NCBI RefSeq assembly: GCF_002355655.1
Contig: NZ_AP017569.1
Coordinates: forward strand, 1,240,001-1,304,000
DNA from: Halorubrum trapanicum
GTDB lineage: Archaea; Halobacteriota; Halobacteria; Halobacteriales; Haloferacaceae
Length of the DNA stretch: 64,000 nt
Reading direction: 5' to 3'
This document shows positions 6,396 through 16,183 of the stretch, in pieces. The notes beneath the pieces were generated by a model, which was not told the DNA's origin, made no database searches, and saw nothing but the letters and a program-made list of their open reading frames with translations. Each line of letters starts with the position of its first letter. Within the stretch, counting starts at the first letter, position 1. The position numbers were made by a program, and so were the translations under genes.

Positions 6396-9300
6396 ATGAC
6401 AAACGACAATACCACACGCTCGAAGGCCAACGCGGTCTTCTTTGCGGCGGTCATGGTTGTCTCCATGGTTGCGGCCGGCTTTGCGGTAGCGCCGGCAGCA
6501 GCGGTGACAGACTCCGACCTGACCGTCAACAACTTCTCGCCCCAGGAAGTGGACGAGGAGACGACGCGGACGCATAATCTAGACGTAACGATTCAGAACA
6601 TCAGCAACGCTTCGGGCCACACCTACGAAGTGGTCCTACCGGCTGGTGACTTCAACAGCACCGCAGTCGAGAGTGTAAACTCGGTTACCAACGGAACTGG
6701 TACGAACGTTTCCAGCGCCCTCGGTTCCCCGAATCCCTCCGGTGACACTCTCACGGTGCCTGTTGACACCTCCAGTGTCAATGCTTCTGAGCTCACCATC
6801 GACGTTGACGTGAACGTTGACTTCCCGAATGTCAACAGTGACACGTCGGCGCCGCTCACGGTGAACTTCAATGATGCTGATTCCTCGTCTGGCACTGTTG
6901 ATACGCCCGACGTGACCATCCTCGACACGGACAACAGCGGTGTCAATCCGTCCTACACCCCTGAATCGAACCTGTACTACTCCGGTCAGGAGATTGTAGT
7001 CGACGGACTCTCGAGTGGTACAGATTACCAGCTCCGCGAGGTTGACAGCCGGACCGACGAAGGAAACATCAGTACGAGCAGTCCGGTGGAGCAGTTCACC
7101 ACGAACGGGACTGGCGCGTACACGATCAACACTGGCGACCTCGAAACTGGTGACTACTTCCTCCGCGGCCCGGGTATCTCCGACGCAGAGGAAGAAGACA
7201 CCATCTTCGAGGTCTCCACGCAGAGCCTCTCCATCGACTGGGAAGAAGACAGCGTCGAAGAAGGTGAAGAGATCAACCTTGAAGTCGACTCCAACCGCGG
7301 GACCTACGACCTCAACGTGAGCGCGAGCGGTCTCGACGACACCGAGATCGAAACCATCTTCGAGGACAGCGTCAGCGACATTGACCTCGAAGACGAGGAC
7401 GAAGAGGTCGCTACGCTCGTCGGCATCTCTGACGGTGACTTCGCGGCGAACTTCACCGACATCGATGCGGGCGAGTACGACTTCGAATTCGAAGTGCCCG
7501 ACACCGAAGCTCAGGACACCGCCACGCTCAACGTGACGGAGGCTGAGGACGGCGAGGGCGACATCGCCGACTCGGTCATCGAACAGCAGGGTGACGTTGC
7601 CGCTATCACCGTCGAACTCGACAACACCGACACGGGCACGCTCGTGATCGGTAACGAAGAAGACGACGGCTACCAAGCGAACATCACCGTTGAAGACGAC
7701 GAAGACGACGAAGTCGTCGTCCTCTTCAACACGTACGCTGCCGGCACCCTCGCCGATGGGACTGACGCAGACACCATCGTCTACACCGAAGACGAGGATG
7801 CAAACGTTCAGCTCGACAACGAGACGGACCTGACCGACATCCTCGACACGGGTACGTACGACGTGTCGGTCGGCCCGTACACGGGTGATGACCGCTTCGA
7901 GAACACTATCGACGACCCGGACTCCATCTCCTCGCTCACGATCGAAGAGCGCGGTGACTCGGAGCTTGCTCTCTGGCGGACCAGCGAGAGCGTCGAGTCC
8001 GACATCACTGAGGAACTGGACGACGAGAACGAGAGCGCGACGGTCTCGCTGATTAACGAGGCTGTCGAGGGCGACCTGGTCACGCAGACCAGCTCGCTCG
8101 CCATCGACGAGGACGGCGACCGCAGCGACGTGCTCGTCCACCAGTATACCGCACCTGGTCTGGAAGGGCCGCTTGCGAGCGCCAGCGGTGAGAACCTCGG
8201 CAGCGCCGAGAGCACCGCCGCGCTCTACGAGCTGCTCCAGCAGAACAACAGCGTGTACACTGGCGAAAACGCCGCAGACGGCGAGCAGGACCAGCTCGAG
8301 CTGGTCATGGAGCTGGATAACCCCGGCCCGAACGAGCCGACCACGTCCATCGACGTGAACGAGCTCGCTAACGATGAGATCGGATCCGCGAGCGCGTTCT
8401 CGGACGTGTTCACGGTCGTCTACGACGACCAGACGGACACCTACTACATCGTCACCAACATTGACGAACTGAACAACGTTGTTGACGAGGACCGTCAGAT
8501 CGAAGATGAGGACCAGTACGAGGTCCAGATCAACGTTCAGGACGCGCGTCTCCTCGACCTCCTCGAAGAGGCCGATGCAGACGACTTCGAAGAGGAGTTC
8601 GTCGAGACGTCGGCCTCGTTCACGGCTGAGGCAGCCGAGGGCGAGTTCGACAACGAAGACTCGATTCAGGTGACGAACGCCGAGAATCAGTCCATCACGG
8701 GTACGACCAACGTCGCGCCCGGGACTGAACTCGACGTTCGCGTCCGCAGCGACGACGACGCCTCGACGAGCTTCATCCAGAACGATGAAGACATCGTCGT
8801 GACGCCGGAAGGCACGTGGACGGCAACGTTCGACTTCAGCGAGGCGGCAGTTGGCGACAACTTCACCGCTGAGGTCCGTCAGGCTGCCTTCACGGCTGAG
8901 TCCGACGGTCAGGTCGTCGAGCAGGTCGAAGAGCCCGCGGTCTTCGAGGTCTCGGACCTGAGCCCGGCTGAGGCAACCGCTACGGCTGGTGACTCGGTCG
9001 ACGTTTCGGCGACGATCGAGAACACCGGCGGTCGCGAGGCGACTCAGGATGTCGCGCTCACGCTTGACGGCGACGAGCTCGACACGACTGAAGTCACCCT
9101 CGCGCCCGGCGACACCACCACCGTCGAGTTCACGGCTGACACGTCCGGTCTCGAAGCCGGCGATTACACGCACGGCATCGCGACCGACGACGATGAGGCC
9201 ACGGGTACGCTGACCATCGAAGCCGCGGACGGCTCCGACGGTAGCGACGGTTCCGACGGCTCCGACGGTAGTGACGGATCCGACGGCTCCGACGGTTCCG

Positions 9301-9431
9301 ACGGCTCCGACGGTTCCGACGGCTCCGACGGCTCCGGCGAGACCGACGACGGAACGCCCGGCTTCGGTGCGCTCGTCGCACTCGTCGCGCTCATCGCCGC
9401 TGCGCTGCTCGCGACCCGCCGCAACGAGTAA
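6396..9431 (+). CDS. csg: S-layer cell-surface glycoprotein with PGF-CTERM anchor
   Basis: A 1011-residue secreted protein. The signal peptide (residues 1-36) runs through VFFAAVMVVSMVAAGFAVAP to AAAVTDSD, the usual cleavage region. The mature part is very acidic, beta-rich and contains many N-x-S/T sequons (for example NISNASG, NVSSALG), fitting N-glycosylated S-layer proteins. Near the C-terminus, a CARDB-like domain (residues 850-940) is followed by 12 Asp-Gly-Ser repeats and TPGFGALVALVALIAAAL, the PGF-CTERM signal processed by archaeosortase A with lipid attachment. It forms the cell wall lattice. The linker is Ser/Asp/Gly instead of the Thr-rich type known from Haloferax. Its GC is lower than that of flanking housekeeping DNA, in keeping with high expression and exchange. 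Confidence 0.93.
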   Translation: MTNDNTTRSKANAVFFAAVMVVSMVAAGFAVAPAAAVTDSDLTVNNFSPQEVDEETTRTHNLDVTIQNISNASGHTYEVVLPAGDFNSTAVESVNSVTNGTGTNVSSALGSPNPSGDTLTVPVDTSSVNASELTIDVDVNVDFPNVNSDTSAPLTVNFNDADSSSGTVDTPDVTILDTDNSGVNPSYTPESNLYYSGQEIVVDGLSSGTDYQLREVDSRTDEGNISTSSPVEQFTTNGTGAYTINTGDLETGDYFLRGPGISDAEEEDTIFEVSTQSLSIDWEEDSVEEGEEINLEVDSNRGTYDLNVSASGLDDTEIETIFEDSVSDIDLEDEDEEVATLVGISDGDFAANFTDIDAGEYDFEFEVPDTEAQDTATLNVTEAEDGEGDIADSVIEQQGDVAAITVELDNTDTGTLVIGNEEDDGYQANITVEDDEDDEVVVLFNTYAAGTLADGTDADTIVYTEDEDANVQLDNETDLTDILDTGTYDVSVGPYTGDDRFENTIDDPDSISSLTIEERGDSELALWRTSESVESDITEELDDENESATVSLINEAVEGDLVTQTSSLAIDEDGDRSDVLVHQYTAPGLEGPLASASGENLGSAESTAALYELLQQNNSVYTGENAADGEQDQLELVMELDNPGPNEPTTSIDVNELANDEIGSASAFSDVFTVVYDDQTDTYYIVTNIDELNNVVDEDRQIEDEDQYEVQINVQDARLLDLLEEADADDFEEEFVETSASFTAEAAEGEFDNEDSIQVTNAENQSITGTTNVAPGTELDVRVRSDDDASTSFIQNDEDIVVTPEGTWTATFDFSEAAVGDNFTAEVRQAAFTAESDGQVVEQVEEPAVFEVSDLSPAEATATAGDSVDVSATIENTGGREATQDVALTLDGDELDTTEVTLAPGDTTTVEFTADTSGLEAGDYTHGIATDDDEATGTLTIEAADGSDGSDGSDGSDGSDGSDGSDGSDGSDGSDGSDGSGETDDGTPGFGALVALVALIAAALLATRRNE
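9228..9335 (+). repeat. Twelve-unit 9-bp microsatellite encoding (Asp-Gly-Ser)12 in the S-layer linker
   Basis: Twelve consecutive 9-nt units of the pattern GAC-GGN-Ser, with the Ser codon alternating TCC, AGC and AGT. Length changes of whole units would keep frame, so the linker between the surface lattice and the membrane anchor could vary between strains. Serines may be O-glycosylated, which is inferred from other S-layer linkers. Confidence 0.85.
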
Positions 9432-9802
9432 CATCGTTGCCTAACGGTCGCGACTCGTAGCTTCCAACCATCGGCCCTCGCGGGCCGACCCACACGCGGT
9501 CTTTCTTTATCGCGCTCGACTCACACTCCGAGCGACAGCACTACCGACCGCAGTGTTGTTCGGAGCCATATCTATTTATTCGGCACAAGTAACCGATACT
9601 TGTCGACGACGCGTTCCGAGACCCAGCGTACGTCGTATCCCGTGGCATCGGCTCGACGCTCGGCGTGTCGTCGGCTTTCGATACCAGTTTCGGAGCGGTT
9701 CAACGATCTTTCTCCGGCTTCAGACGGAGCAGGATCTCAATTTCCGTAACAGGACTGAAAGAAAAATTGGACTGTGCTCACGCGTGCCCCCGTGCGACGC
9801 AA
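9432..9802. other. Intergenic region after the S-layer gene
   Basis: This 371-base stretch holds no gene. Just after the stop is a pyrimidine run (GTCTTTCTTTATCGC, about 9498-9512) that could end transcription. An AT-rich TATCTATTTATT near 9569-9580 resembles a TATA box but has no gene downstream on the + strand. The following 200 bases have no open frame with family resemblance. Confidence 0.4.
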
Positions 9803-10420
9803 TCAGCTCTCAGTGAACAGCCCGTCTACAATTGTCTCAATAAGCGCGTCTTCAACGTGGTCATAGTCGATCTCGTTGCTCGATCCGATGGGCGCGTTTT
9901 GCGACCGTACGGTAAACACGATCGAGGTGAATAACTGATCAATCAGGGCTGGGTCGTCATAGCGGAACGACTCGAGCTCTGCCCACCGCTCAGAAAAGGT
10001 GAGGGCCACACTACTACATTGCTCTTCGACGAATGGTTTCTCCATTTCCGCCGCTGCGAGCCGGTCTTGGAGTTCTCGCAACTCTCCCTCGACAATTAAC
10101 GCGGAGATGAGCGGATTCGATTGGACTTCGTTGAAGGTTGTCTCGAGAACCAGCTGTACCTCTTCTCGCGGGGTCTCTCCTTCGGCAACGGTTTCAGCAA
10201 TCTTCTTTTCAAGCTCTTCTCGCTCCCGTAGGAGTACCCTGAAGTACAGTTCCTCTTTTGAATCAAAGAATTGATAAAATGTGCTTGTACCAATATCGGC
10301 CTCGGCTGTCAGGTCGCTGATTCGAGTCCGGTCGAAGCCATACTGCGCAAACAACTCTCGCCCAGCCTCAATCAATTGAGAACGAATTCGCTCCTTCTCT
10401 TGGTCGCTAAATCGGCTCAT
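9803..10420 (-). CDS. TetR/AcrR-family transcriptional regulator
   Basis: From the ATG at 10420 the product has 205 residues. The N-terminal TetR DNA-binding domain is clear: ELFAQYGFDRTRISDLTAEA, then DIGTSTFYQFFDSKEELYF as the recognition helix and following turn. The C-terminal two thirds are helical ligand-binding sequence. A GTG at 10474 would add 18 basic residues. It is divergent from an operon encoding a COG1361 surface protein and an RND exporter, the usual arrangement for a TetR repressor controlling an efflux system. The intergenic inverted repeats are likely operators. Confidence 0.88.
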   Translation of the reverse strand: MSRFSDQEKERIRSQLIEAGRELFAQYGFDRTRISDLTAEADIGTSTFYQFFDSKEELYFRVLLREREELEKKIAETVAEGETPREEVQLVLETTFNEVQSNPLISALIVEGELRELQDRLAAAEMEKPFVEEQCSSVALTFSERWAELESFRYDDPALIDQLFTSIVFTVRSQNAPIGSSNEIDYDHVEDALIETIVDGLFTES

Positions 10421-10475
10421 TTGTCTGCCGATTGAGCGTCGCTTCTTGACTGACTTTCCCGCATCGGTTGCCACT

Positions 10476-10509
10476 TAGAATTCTATGAACAAAGCGTTTA
10501 TCAATTTGT
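10476..10509. promoter_or_regulatory. Candidate TetR operators between the divergent regulator and exporter operon
   Basis: Two symmetrical sequences lie side by side: the 10-bp perfect palindrome TAGAATTCTA (10476-10485) and ACAAA (10489-10493) with its complement TTTGT (10505-10509) around an AT-rich 11-nt centre containing GTTTATCA. The second has the 15-21 bp span expected for a TetR dimer and covers a possible TATA element for either gene. Binding is inferred. Confidence 0.5.
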
Positions 10510-10634
10510 GAGCCTGCGAACTAGTGTACGTCAAATGAGCGAGTCAAAGGACGTGGCTGTTGGACTACGACCTGTAGGCGGCGAAACACATCTCGAACAG
10601 ACCTCGAGGGGCGGCCGAACTGCGGGGGGTTCCC

Positions 10635-12317
10635 GTGACACAGCGGTCGATTCTTACCGTGTTCGTGACGGCTCTCCTGCTCACCAGCGGGACGGTTGGC
10701 GTCGTCGCTGGGGCGACAGCCTCGAATCCGACAGTTGGTGACACAGCGACCACAGATCTTTCTGCCCCGACCGCGGCTGGGTCACCCCTTCAACCACAAG
10801 CAACGGGTCTTGTTCGCGGCTCTCCGGACCTGTCTGTGCTGATTTCCCAGAATGAGGTTACCCCGGGACGGATAAACGAGGTAACACTCCAAGTTGTCAA
10901 CGACGGTGAGGTTGATCTGGGAACACCGCAGTCCCGAAGCATCGTCACTACCGCACGTAGCGTTCGACTCACCGCGACGAGCGATGACTCACCGCTTTCG
11001 GTCGAAACGGGGACAGTCGCACTTGGTGCTGTGGCGGAAGAGGCCCCCCGAGAAGTTCCGGTAGCGGTAAGCGTGCCAAACGGCACCGAACCGGGGAATT
11101 ACGAGCTTGAGGTCGAACTCGAATACTCCTATACAAGTCAGTACAGTAGCGGTGTTACCTACGACCGTGAGGAGACAGTCACCGCTGATGTCGATGTCAC
11201 GGTAACTGACGACGCACGGTTCAGAATTGTCGATATCACCACTAATTCGCAGGTTGGCGACCAGGGGACACTCGAAGCCACGGTTAAGAACGTTGGCGCA
11301 ACGGCTGCGTACGAGACGACTGTCGCACTTGAATCTTCAAGCGCTGGACTCACGCTCGGAGAGCGGACCGCAGATACAGCCCTCGTCGGATCACTTTCGC
11401 CGGGAGAATCCGTTACTGTCCCGTACAATGTCGCTTTCGCGTCAACTGCGCCGGACAGACAGTATGCTATCTCCGGGCAAGTCTCGTTTGAAACATCGGA
11501 TGGCATCTCTCACGTCGATCAAGGGCTCTCAGCAGGAGTGACACCCCTTGCGGAGCAGACGTTTGCCTTAGAGGATATTGAGTCGACACTGCGTGTCGGC
11601 GAAGACGGTGAGATAACCGGTACTGTAGTCAATACCGGCCCGGTTCCGGCCGATAACGTCGTCGTCCAATATACGGATACGTCTCAAAGCATTCTTCCGA
11701 TCGAGCAGTCAGCGGCGGTCGGGCCACTCGATGCGGGTGAATCGTCAGCGTTCACGCTGCCGCTTTCGATTGGTGGCGAAGCCGAGTCGGGACTCCGAAC
11801 AGTTGATTTTGCGGTCCAGTACCGCAACGACGACGGCGAAGCGCGCGCCTATAGTGATGTCGCCGTCAACGCCGAGGTTGCGCCGGAACGAGACGCGTTC
11901 AGCGTCGCGATCGCGAACCAGACCATCGAGGCTGGCGGAACTCGCACGGTTGAAGTGACCGTAACGAACAATCTCGGAGAGCCCGCAAGCGATCTTGAGG
12001 CACGGCTGTTCGCCAACGACCCACTTGCGACCGGCGACACCGATACGGGATACGTCCAGTCGCTTGCGGCCGGCGAGTCGACAACAATGACGTTTGAACT
12101 GACTACGACTGGGTCCGCAACACCCGGGAGTACGTACCCCATCTCACTTGACTTCCGATATGACGATGTTGATGGAGACAGCCACCTTTCTGATACCTAT
12201 CGGGCCCCGATCGACGTGACAGCGAGCGAAGGCGGCGGACTCCCGATTCCCATCATCGTCGTCGCACTGCTCATGGTAGGCACCGCCGCGCTTGTCATCT
12301 ACCGGAGGCGGCAGTAA
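10635..12317 (+). CDS. COG1361-type secreted surface protein with C-terminal membrane anchor
   Basis: Begins with a GTG at 10635. Residues 1-27 form a signal peptide (ILTVFVTALLLTSGTVGVVAG). The 560-residue protein has several CARDB/NEW3-like Ig repeats (for example EVTLQVVNDGEVDLGTPQSR and EVTVTNNLGEPASDLEARLF) and ends with a single membrane helix (IPIIVVALLMVGTAALVIYR) and a basic tail. COG1361 proteins often precede archaeal RND or ABC exporters. The exporter gene starts 3 nt after its stop, so the two form an operon, presumably acting together at the cell surface. The role of the Ig part, as an external adaptor or ligand binder, is not known. Confidence 0.85.
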   Translation: MTQRSILTVFVTALLLTSGTVGVVAGATASNPTVGDTATTDLSAPTAAGSPLQPQATGLVRGSPDLSVLISQNEVTPGRINEVTLQVVNDGEVDLGTPQSRSIVTTARSVRLTATSDDSPLSVETGTVALGAVAEEAPREVPVAVSVPNGTEPGNYELEVELEYSYTSQYSSGVTYDREETVTADVDVTVTDDARFRIVDITTNSQVGDQGTLEATVKNVGATAAYETTVALESSSAGLTLGERTADTALVGSLSPGESVTVPYNVAFASTAPDRQYAISGQVSFETSDGISHVDQGLSAGVTPLAEQTFALEDIESTLRVGEDGEITGTVVNTGPVPADNVVVQYTDTSQSILPIEQSAAVGPLDAGESSAFTLPLSIGGEAESGLRTVDFAVQYRNDDGEARAYSDVAVNAEVAPERDAFSVAIANQTIEAGGTRTVEVTVTNNLGEPASDLEARLFANDPLATGDTDTGYVQSLAAGESTTMTFELTTTGSATPGSTYPISLDFRYDDVDGDSHLSDTYRAPIDVTASEGGGLPIPIIVVALLMVGTAALVIYRRRQ

Positions 12318-12320
12318 CTG

Positions 12321-14789
12321 ATGGCACTCAGTGATCGGATCGAGGCGGGCGTCCGACGGCTTAATGACGCCATCGTCGACCGGCCACGGCAAGTGATTGC
12401 CGTGTTCCTCGTGCTCACTGTCGTGTTCGCCGGTGGGATGGGACTCGTCAGTACCGACACCGGAGCAACTGATGCGTTCACTGAGGGACTTGACGAACAG
12501 GAAGCACTCGACGCGGTCAATCAAGAGTTCGACGATCCGTTTGAAGCAGACAGTGAGTCCACGCAGCTCATCCATACCGGTGGGAATGTCCTCACGAAAG
12601 AGGCACTCACACGAGAGTTGCGGCTACTCGAGGATATCTCACAGCGTGATGACCTCCGGGTCGGATCGGTGAACGGTCCCGCCACGGTTGTTGCGACCAC
12701 GCTCGACCCGTCAGCAACGACGATCGCAGAACAGCGGCGTGCGGTCGAGTCAGCCAGTCCGACCGCGGTCCGTCGGACTGTTCGTCAACTGTCTCAAAGT
12801 CCGCAGTTCAGTCGGTCACTGTCGACCGATTTCAACCCGACAGCTGTCAGCGCGTCGGCATCGATCACAGTCGTGTCTCACGATGTTCCCGCCGGCTTCT
12901 CGAATCTTCAGGAACTCCAGACCACTATCCAGTCGATTACTAACGATTACCCGGCTGATATTCGGGCCTTTGGAACTGGTATAACCAACGCCGAAACGGC
13001 GAACGTCATTGGTGACTCGCTGACGATCGTCATGCCGGTCGTGGTTCTGCTCCTGCTGATATTCTTGGTCGTCGCCTATCGCGATCCGATTGATCTCTCG
13101 TTAGGATTGCTATCGCTGCTGATGACCGTCATCTGGACGTTCGGCTTCCTAGGATTCTCTGGGATCCCGTTTAGCCAACAGATGATCGCTGTCCCGGTGT
13201 TGTTGCTCGCGGTCGGGGTTGACTTTGGAATCCATATCATCAACCGCTATCGTGAGGAGACGGTCAAAGGCTACCAAGCCGTTGAGGCGATGCGAGAAGC
13301 GAATAATCAGCTGATGATCGCCTTCATTATCGTCACCGTCACGACGGTGTTTGGATTCGGCGCCAACGTCGTCTCCGACCTCGGCCCGATCCGCGATCTC
13401 GGTATCGCCTCGGCGATCGGGATCATCTTCACGTTCCTGATTTTCGGCTTGTTCCTGCCAGCAGCGAAGCTTGAAGTTGACAAACTACGCGACGCGTACG
13501 GCGTTCCGGAATTCAACTCGGCACCGATCTCATCGAGCGACTCCACGCTGGGTCGGTTACTAACCTTCCCAACACAGGTTAGTCAGTACGCGCCGATCGC
13601 GTTCGTCGTGGTGCTGCTTATTACCGGCGGGATGGCAACTGCCTATGGCAGCGGTGTTGACACCTCTTTCGAAACGGAAGATTTCCTCCCTCCCGAGGAG
13701 TTACCCGAGTACGTTACGGCGCTTCCAGAGCCGTTTGCGCCCAGTGAATACACCGTCACGGAAACCATCTCGCTGTTACAGGATCGCTTCTCTACCAGCC
13801 AAGACCAATCCGTGACAATATATGTTGAAGGAAACTTCGAAGAGGAACACGCCTTAGAGGCGCTCGTCGCTCCGAACGAAAATCCGCCTGAAGCACTTGC
13901 CGTTGGCGACGGTGGCCGTGCTCGGCCGACGAGCATCGTCACGGTGATCCAGTCACAGGCCGAACGCGACCCTGAATTTGGCCGTCTCGTTGCCCGTAGT
14001 GATGTCGACGGGAACGGGGTTCCCGATCGGAATCTTGAGCTGATCTACGATGAGTTGTTCGCGTCATCGGCCGGCGACCGGGCCGCACAGTACCTCACTC
14101 CGGATCGGCGGAACGCTCAGATCGACTACGCCATCGACGCGAGTGCGAGCCAAGGCGAGGCCGCTGCTGATGCGCGACAATTCGCCGAGAACTTCCGCCT
14201 CGAGGCGACAGCGACGGGACAACTCGTGGTGTTCGATGCGGTCACGGACATTATCTTCAACTCAGCAATTCAGGGGCTGGTCCTCGCGATGGGGCTGACT
14301 GGCGTCTTCCTGATCATCTCATACGGGGTCTTAGAAGGGAAACCACTGCTCGGGATTGTGAACCTGTTCCCAATTGTAATCGCCATCGCATTCCTCCTCG
14401 GAACGATGCGAGCTCTTGGGCTGTCACTCAACGCCTTGACTGCGACAATCCTCTCTATCTCGATTGGACTCGGGATTGCCTACTCTGTTCACGCAACACA
14501 CCGGTTCATCGACGAGTACAACGAGAACGCAGACGCGCTCGAATCGATGATAATCACCTTCTCTGGGACCGGTGGTGCGTTGCTCGGCAGTATGCTTACC
14601 ACGTCGCTCGGGACCGGTGCGCTTGCGTTGGCAATTACCCCTGTCCTTGGGGACTTCGGCTTACTGATGGCGTTGAGCGTAATCTACTCATTTATCTTCA
14701 CCATCGTTGCGCTCCCGCCGGCCGTTCTGTTGTGGGAACGATATCAGAGCGCCTTGTCGGATACTGTCCTGTCCCCGTCTTCCCCCTGA
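12321..14789 (+). CDS. RND-superfamily (MMPL/HAE3-type) transporter
   Basis: An 822-residue membrane protein with the two-fold RND plan. It has one N-terminal helix (VIAVFLVLTVVFAGGMGLV), a large external loop, then helices from about residue 230 to 385 including a sterol-sensing-like core (FGIHIINRYREE). A second helix, external loop and C-terminal bundle follow, with the matching IGLGIAYSVHATHRFIDEY. The two GxxxD/HxxNRYRE-type motifs in helix 4 of each half are characteristic of MMPL/Patched-like proteins driven by ion gradients. The substrate is unknown; lipids or amphiphiles are plausible. Co-transcribed with the COG1361 protein and probably repressed by the divergent TetR protein. Confidence 0.88.
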   Translation: MALSDRIEAGVRRLNDAIVDRPRQVIAVFLVLTVVFAGGMGLVSTDTGATDAFTEGLDEQEALDAVNQEFDDPFEADSESTQLIHTGGNVLTKEALTRELRLLEDISQRDDLRVGSVNGPATVVATTLDPSATTIAEQRRAVESASPTAVRRTVRQLSQSPQFSRSLSTDFNPTAVSASASITVVSHDVPAGFSNLQELQTTIQSITNDYPADIRAFGTGITNAETANVIGDSLTIVMPVVVLLLLIFLVVAYRDPIDLSLGLLSLLMTVIWTFGFLGFSGIPFSQQMIAVPVLLLAVGVDFGIHIINRYREETVKGYQAVEAMREANNQLMIAFIIVTVTTVFGFGANVVSDLGPIRDLGIASAIGIIFTFLIFGLFLPAAKLEVDKLRDAYGVPEFNSAPISSSDSTLGRLLTFPTQVSQYAPIAFVVVLLITGGMATAYGSGVDTSFETEDFLPPEELPEYVTALPEPFAPSEYTVTETISLLQDRFSTSQDQSVTIYVEGNFEEEHALEALVAPNENPPEALAVGDGGRARPTSIVTVIQSQAERDPEFGRLVARSDVDGNGVPDRNLELIYDELFASSAGDRAAQYLTPDRRNAQIDYAIDASASQGEAAADARQFAENFRLEATATGQLVVFDAVTDIIFNSAIQGLVLAMGLTGVFLIISYGVLEGKPLLGIVNLFPIVIAIAFLLGTMRALGLSLNALTATILSISIGLGIAYSVHATHRFIDEYNENADALESMIITFSGTGGALLGSMLTTSLGTGALALAITPVLGDFGLLMALSVIYSFIFTIVALPPAVLLWERYQSALSDTVLSPSSP

Positions 14790-15113
14790 GAGGCTCGTTC
14801 CAGGTTCAGTGCTGGGGGTGAATTGCCTCGGGGTCTCCCCCCGTGGTGTTCGCCTCGACAGGCTGTCTCTCATGTCTGTTTTATAATACTCTTCTGCTGG
14901 TTTCTGTGGCAAAAATTAGCATGGACAGCATAGATTGAAGTAAGTCTCTCATCGATCACCACGTGCCGGACGCTGTCATGCGACGACTACTGACAGTTGC
15001 CGTGGCACGGAACTCGCAGTCGAGTCGCGTGACGGTGTCTGGTACTATCCTGGCAAACGGCTCTCCGCTGAAACCGTTCGCTTCCACCGTTGACACGATG
15101 TGATTTTCCCCGG
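14790..15113. other. Convergent intergenic region after the RND transporter
   Basis: No gene is supported. A CT-rich stretch and a TTTTATAATACTC block near 14879-14891 may serve as terminator or stray promoter. Around 15000-15100 one frame reads like the remains of an eroded coding sequence (ESRDGVWYYPGKRLSAETV) that soon meets a stop; I do not recognise its family. Confidence 0.35.
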
Positions 15114-16061
15114 TTACTGCGTGCTACAGTCTTGATCTCGCGCGTCAATTCCTTGCTTGACGTGGTCGTCGGCCTGCTCTACCTCACCGTTCTGACTATC
15201 AATAGCTGCCTCGATGAACTGTTCACTCGATTCCCGCATCGATTCAGCCACACAGGTCTGTTCAATGAAGACTTCCCGGGCGGATGCCGGTACTGCTGAT
15301 TCAGCGCTCCGGTACCGGGAGCGGGCTGTATCAAACCGGCCACTCGCTTCGACAAATGTCACGTCTACTTCCTGATACTCCATCCGGTTGTACGCCTCTA
15401 CTCCAGCCCAGTATACCCCGAGCCCCTCGTAATACGGGTATGTTGCGTGAGCATAGCGCTGATACGTATCAATTAACGCACTCAGATTCCCGTATAGTTC
15501 TCTGATTTCTGTCCGATTAACCGCACTTGTATCAATGAGGTTTGTGTTAACCTCCTCTAGGCGTGTCTGTGTGGCCGAGATTATCTCTAGAGCCGCTATG
15601 AGGAGCTCCTCTGCGGCCCTGATTTCCTCTGTGGCGTTTTCATACCGCTCTGTTTCACGATAAGCCTGGGCGGCCGAGATCGTGTTCAGCGCTTCTTCGA
15701 CTCTCTTGAGTTCCGTAGTTAGTTCCTTTAGTGCCGTCACATAGGTGCGATACGCCTGTATTTCGACACTCGAGTCTGTGTCAGGGTTGTTGGCGACACG
15801 GTCAATTGCCGTTTGCGCGTTATCGAGCGTGAGCGCAATCTCACTTGTCTGAATTGAGACACGAGGACTGCGAGTAAATGAAAGAGCGGTCTCCTCAGCA
15901 AGACGTTCTGTCGCACGGTCGATGTAGTTCTCAACTTCCGTGATGGTACTCCCACCGCTCGGCTCATCTGTACCACCGGGCAAAACCTCTCCAGATAAGC
16001 ATCCCGCCAGTGGTATCGCCACCCCACTGGCCAGCACAGAGAGAGCCTTCCTCCGCTTCAT
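15114..16061 (-). CDS. Tat-exported lipoprotein with helical (coiled-coil) mature region
   Basis: Starting at the ATG at 16061 the product begins MKRRKALSVLASGVAIPLAGC: twin arginines, a hydrophobic stretch and a lipobox with Cys21, so Tat export and lipid anchoring on the outer face are expected. The mature 294 residues are almost wholly helical with heptad-like patterns (LEEVNTNLIDTSAVNRTEIR). I see no enzymatic motif. The open frame 5' of this ATG adds 14 residues that would place non-basic sequence before the signal. The function is unknown. Confidence 0.8.
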   Translation of the reverse strand: MKRRKALSVLASGVAIPLAGCLSGEVLPGGTDEPSGGSTITEVENYIDRATERLAEETALSFTRSPRVSIQTSEIALTLDNAQTAIDRVANNPDTDSSVEIQAYRTYVTALKELTTELKRVEEALNTISAAQAYRETERYENATEEIRAAEELLIAALEIISATQTRLEEVNTNLIDTSAVNRTEIRELYGNLSALIDTYQRYAHATYPYYEGLGVYWAGVEAYNRMEYQEVDVTFVEASGRFDTARSRYRSAESAVPASAREVFIEQTCVAESMRESSEQFIEAAIDSQNGEVEQADDHVKQGIDARDQDCSTQ

Positions 16062-16183
16062 GCCCTTATGTCGGCTGCCACACCAAATAAAAGCGAGCTT
16101 CATAGAATCGACTATTTAGTTTTCGACCAGCGCGATTCGCACCTGCTTCGACTCACTCGCGTCCTACTCCCCGTTTTCACCTT

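Noticed and set aside
6636-9434. A 932-codon open frame antisense to the S-layer gene
   Set aside because: It mirrors the codon structure of the real gene, has no start context or family resemblance, and translates to Arg/Val/Asp-rich sequence typical of antisense frames in GC-rich DNA.
10508-10741. A small gene overlapping the start of the COG1361 protein
   Set aside because: It overlaps the signal peptide of the recognised gene in another frame and has no family resemblance; the region is better read as leader and operator.
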